Assembly: GCA_902587325.1 (NCBI GenBank)
Contig: CACIKV010000014.1
Coordinates: forward strand, 1-33,408
DNA from: an uncultured Bacteroidota bacterium
Lineage (GTDB): Bacteria; Bacteroidota; Bacteroidia; Flavobacteriales; Flavobacteriaceae
DNA length: 33,408 nucleotides
Reading direction: 5' to 3'
The position numbers and the translations under genes are program-made. Shown in pieces: positions 32,802 through 33,408 of this stretch. How positions within the stretch are numbered: position 1 is the stretch's first letter; the number at the start of each line of letters is the position of its first letter. The notes under the pieces are model-generated. The model saw nothing but the letters and a program-made list of their open reading frames with translations. It was not told the DNA's origin and did not search any database.

Positions 32802-33408
32802 ATGGCAAATTTAAAAGAGATAAGAAATAGAATTTCTTCAGTAAATTCAACAATGAAGATTACTAGTGCGATGAAAATGGTTTCTGCAGCAAAACTAAAA
32901 AAAGCTCAAGACGCTATAACAGCTATGAGGCCCTATTCTGAGAAATTAACTGAATTAATGTCAAGCTTTTCTCAGATAATTTCTTCATCAAGTATTTCTT
33001 ATCTATCAGAATCTAGGCCATTAAAAAATATTCTTGTAGTTGTAATTTCTTCTAACAAAGGTCTATGTGGAGCTTTTAATTCTAATGTGATTAAACAATC
33101 AATTTTACTTAAAAATTATGAAAAATTTAGTAATTCGAATTTTAGTTTTTTAGTTATAGGAAAAAAAGCAAACGATGTCTTATCAAAAACAGAGAATGTA
33201 ATAGGAAATTACAGCTCTATATTTGACGAACTGACATATCAAGAGTCTTCAAAAATCACAGAAAAAATCATTAAAGAATTTAGTTCGGGTAAATTTGATC
33301 ACGTTGAAGTTGTTTTCAATAGCTTTAAAAATGCTGCAAATCAAATTGTTCAAACTGAACAGTATTTACCAATAGTCTGTAGTGATGAATCTGAACAATT
33401 ATCTGATT
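32802..33408 (+). CDS. atpG: F0F1 ATP synthase subunit gamma (partial, cut by window end)
   Basis: The first 202 codons of the central rotor-shaft subunit. The product begins MANLKEIRNRISSV, then the conserved N-terminal helix STMKITSAMKMVSAAKLKKAQ, and VVVISSNKGLCGAFNSNV near residue 77, the usual gamma motif. The frame is open to the last base, so the truncation comes from the window and not the gene. atpD and atpC are not present here; in many Bacteroidota they lie elsewhere. Confidence 0.97.
   Translation, partial: MANLKEIRNRISSVNSTMKITSAMKMVSAAKLKKAQDAITAMRPYSEKLTELMSSFSQIISSSSISYLSESRPLKNILVVVISSNKGLCGAFNSNVIKQSILLKNYEKFSNSNFSFLVIGKKANDVLSKTENVIGNYSSIFDELTYQESSKITEKIIKEFSSGKFDHVEVVFNSFKNAANQIVQTEQYLPIVCSDESEQLSD

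Overview
The window is a compact, very A/T-rich stretch of a chromosome from a member of the Bacteroidota, most likely a marine Flavobacteriia. The assignment rests on lineage-typical proteins (a SprE/PorW-like type IX secretion lipoprotein, DUF4837 and DUF4254 proteins, a tiny membrane protein ending in HSFL, a YbeY with a Bacteroidota-type motif), on TAnnTTTG promoter boxes in place of Shine-Dalgarno leaders, and on GlnRS and GluRS occurring together. Gaps between genes are mostly under 60 bases and several convergent genes overlap at their stop codons, as in streamlined genomes. No stretch over 300 bases lacks a gene.

Layout. (1) 26-9066: RNase R and a LysE-type exporter; tRNA-Cys and folB; glnS; an SPFH protein; gltX; an AlkB-type alkane monooxygenase; ybeY. 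(2) 9047-11794: mnmG and a methyltransferase, flanked by two perfect copies of a 16-bp word identical to the ParB-binding centromere site parS. This suggests proximity to the replication origin. (3) 11889-17752: holB, pgk, a DUF4837 lipoprotein, tatA (58 codons), an M23 peptidase and a GH3-family adenylating enzyme. (4) 17758-22207: two divergent paralogues with a periplasmic kelch-like domain, one membrane segment and a cytoplasmic C-terminal domain that looks like a winged helix. They flank a WecA/TagO-type lipid-carrier sugar-phosphate transferase and are followed by a UpxY/RfaH-like NusG paralogue. This looks like a regulatory node for surface polysaccharide and is the least ordinary part of the window. 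(5) 22396-25847: purD, small DUF genes, a GT9 glycosyltransferase and a 2Fe-2S ferredoxin. (6) 25892-33408: the SprE/PorW-like lipoprotein, a bactofilin, a small AtpZ-like gene without an ATG start, then atpB-E-F-H-A-G of the F-type ATP synthase, with atpG cut by the window end.

Regulation. Eleven exact TAnnTTTG boxes were found by eye upstream of genes. For eight protein genes the box ends only 4-9 nt before the start codon, which implies leaderless or nearly leaderless mRNAs. The box also corrects starts: the TTG codons that open the longest frames of ybeY and atpB lie inside the promoter box itself, and the TTG that opens the longest frame of alkB lies upstream of its box.
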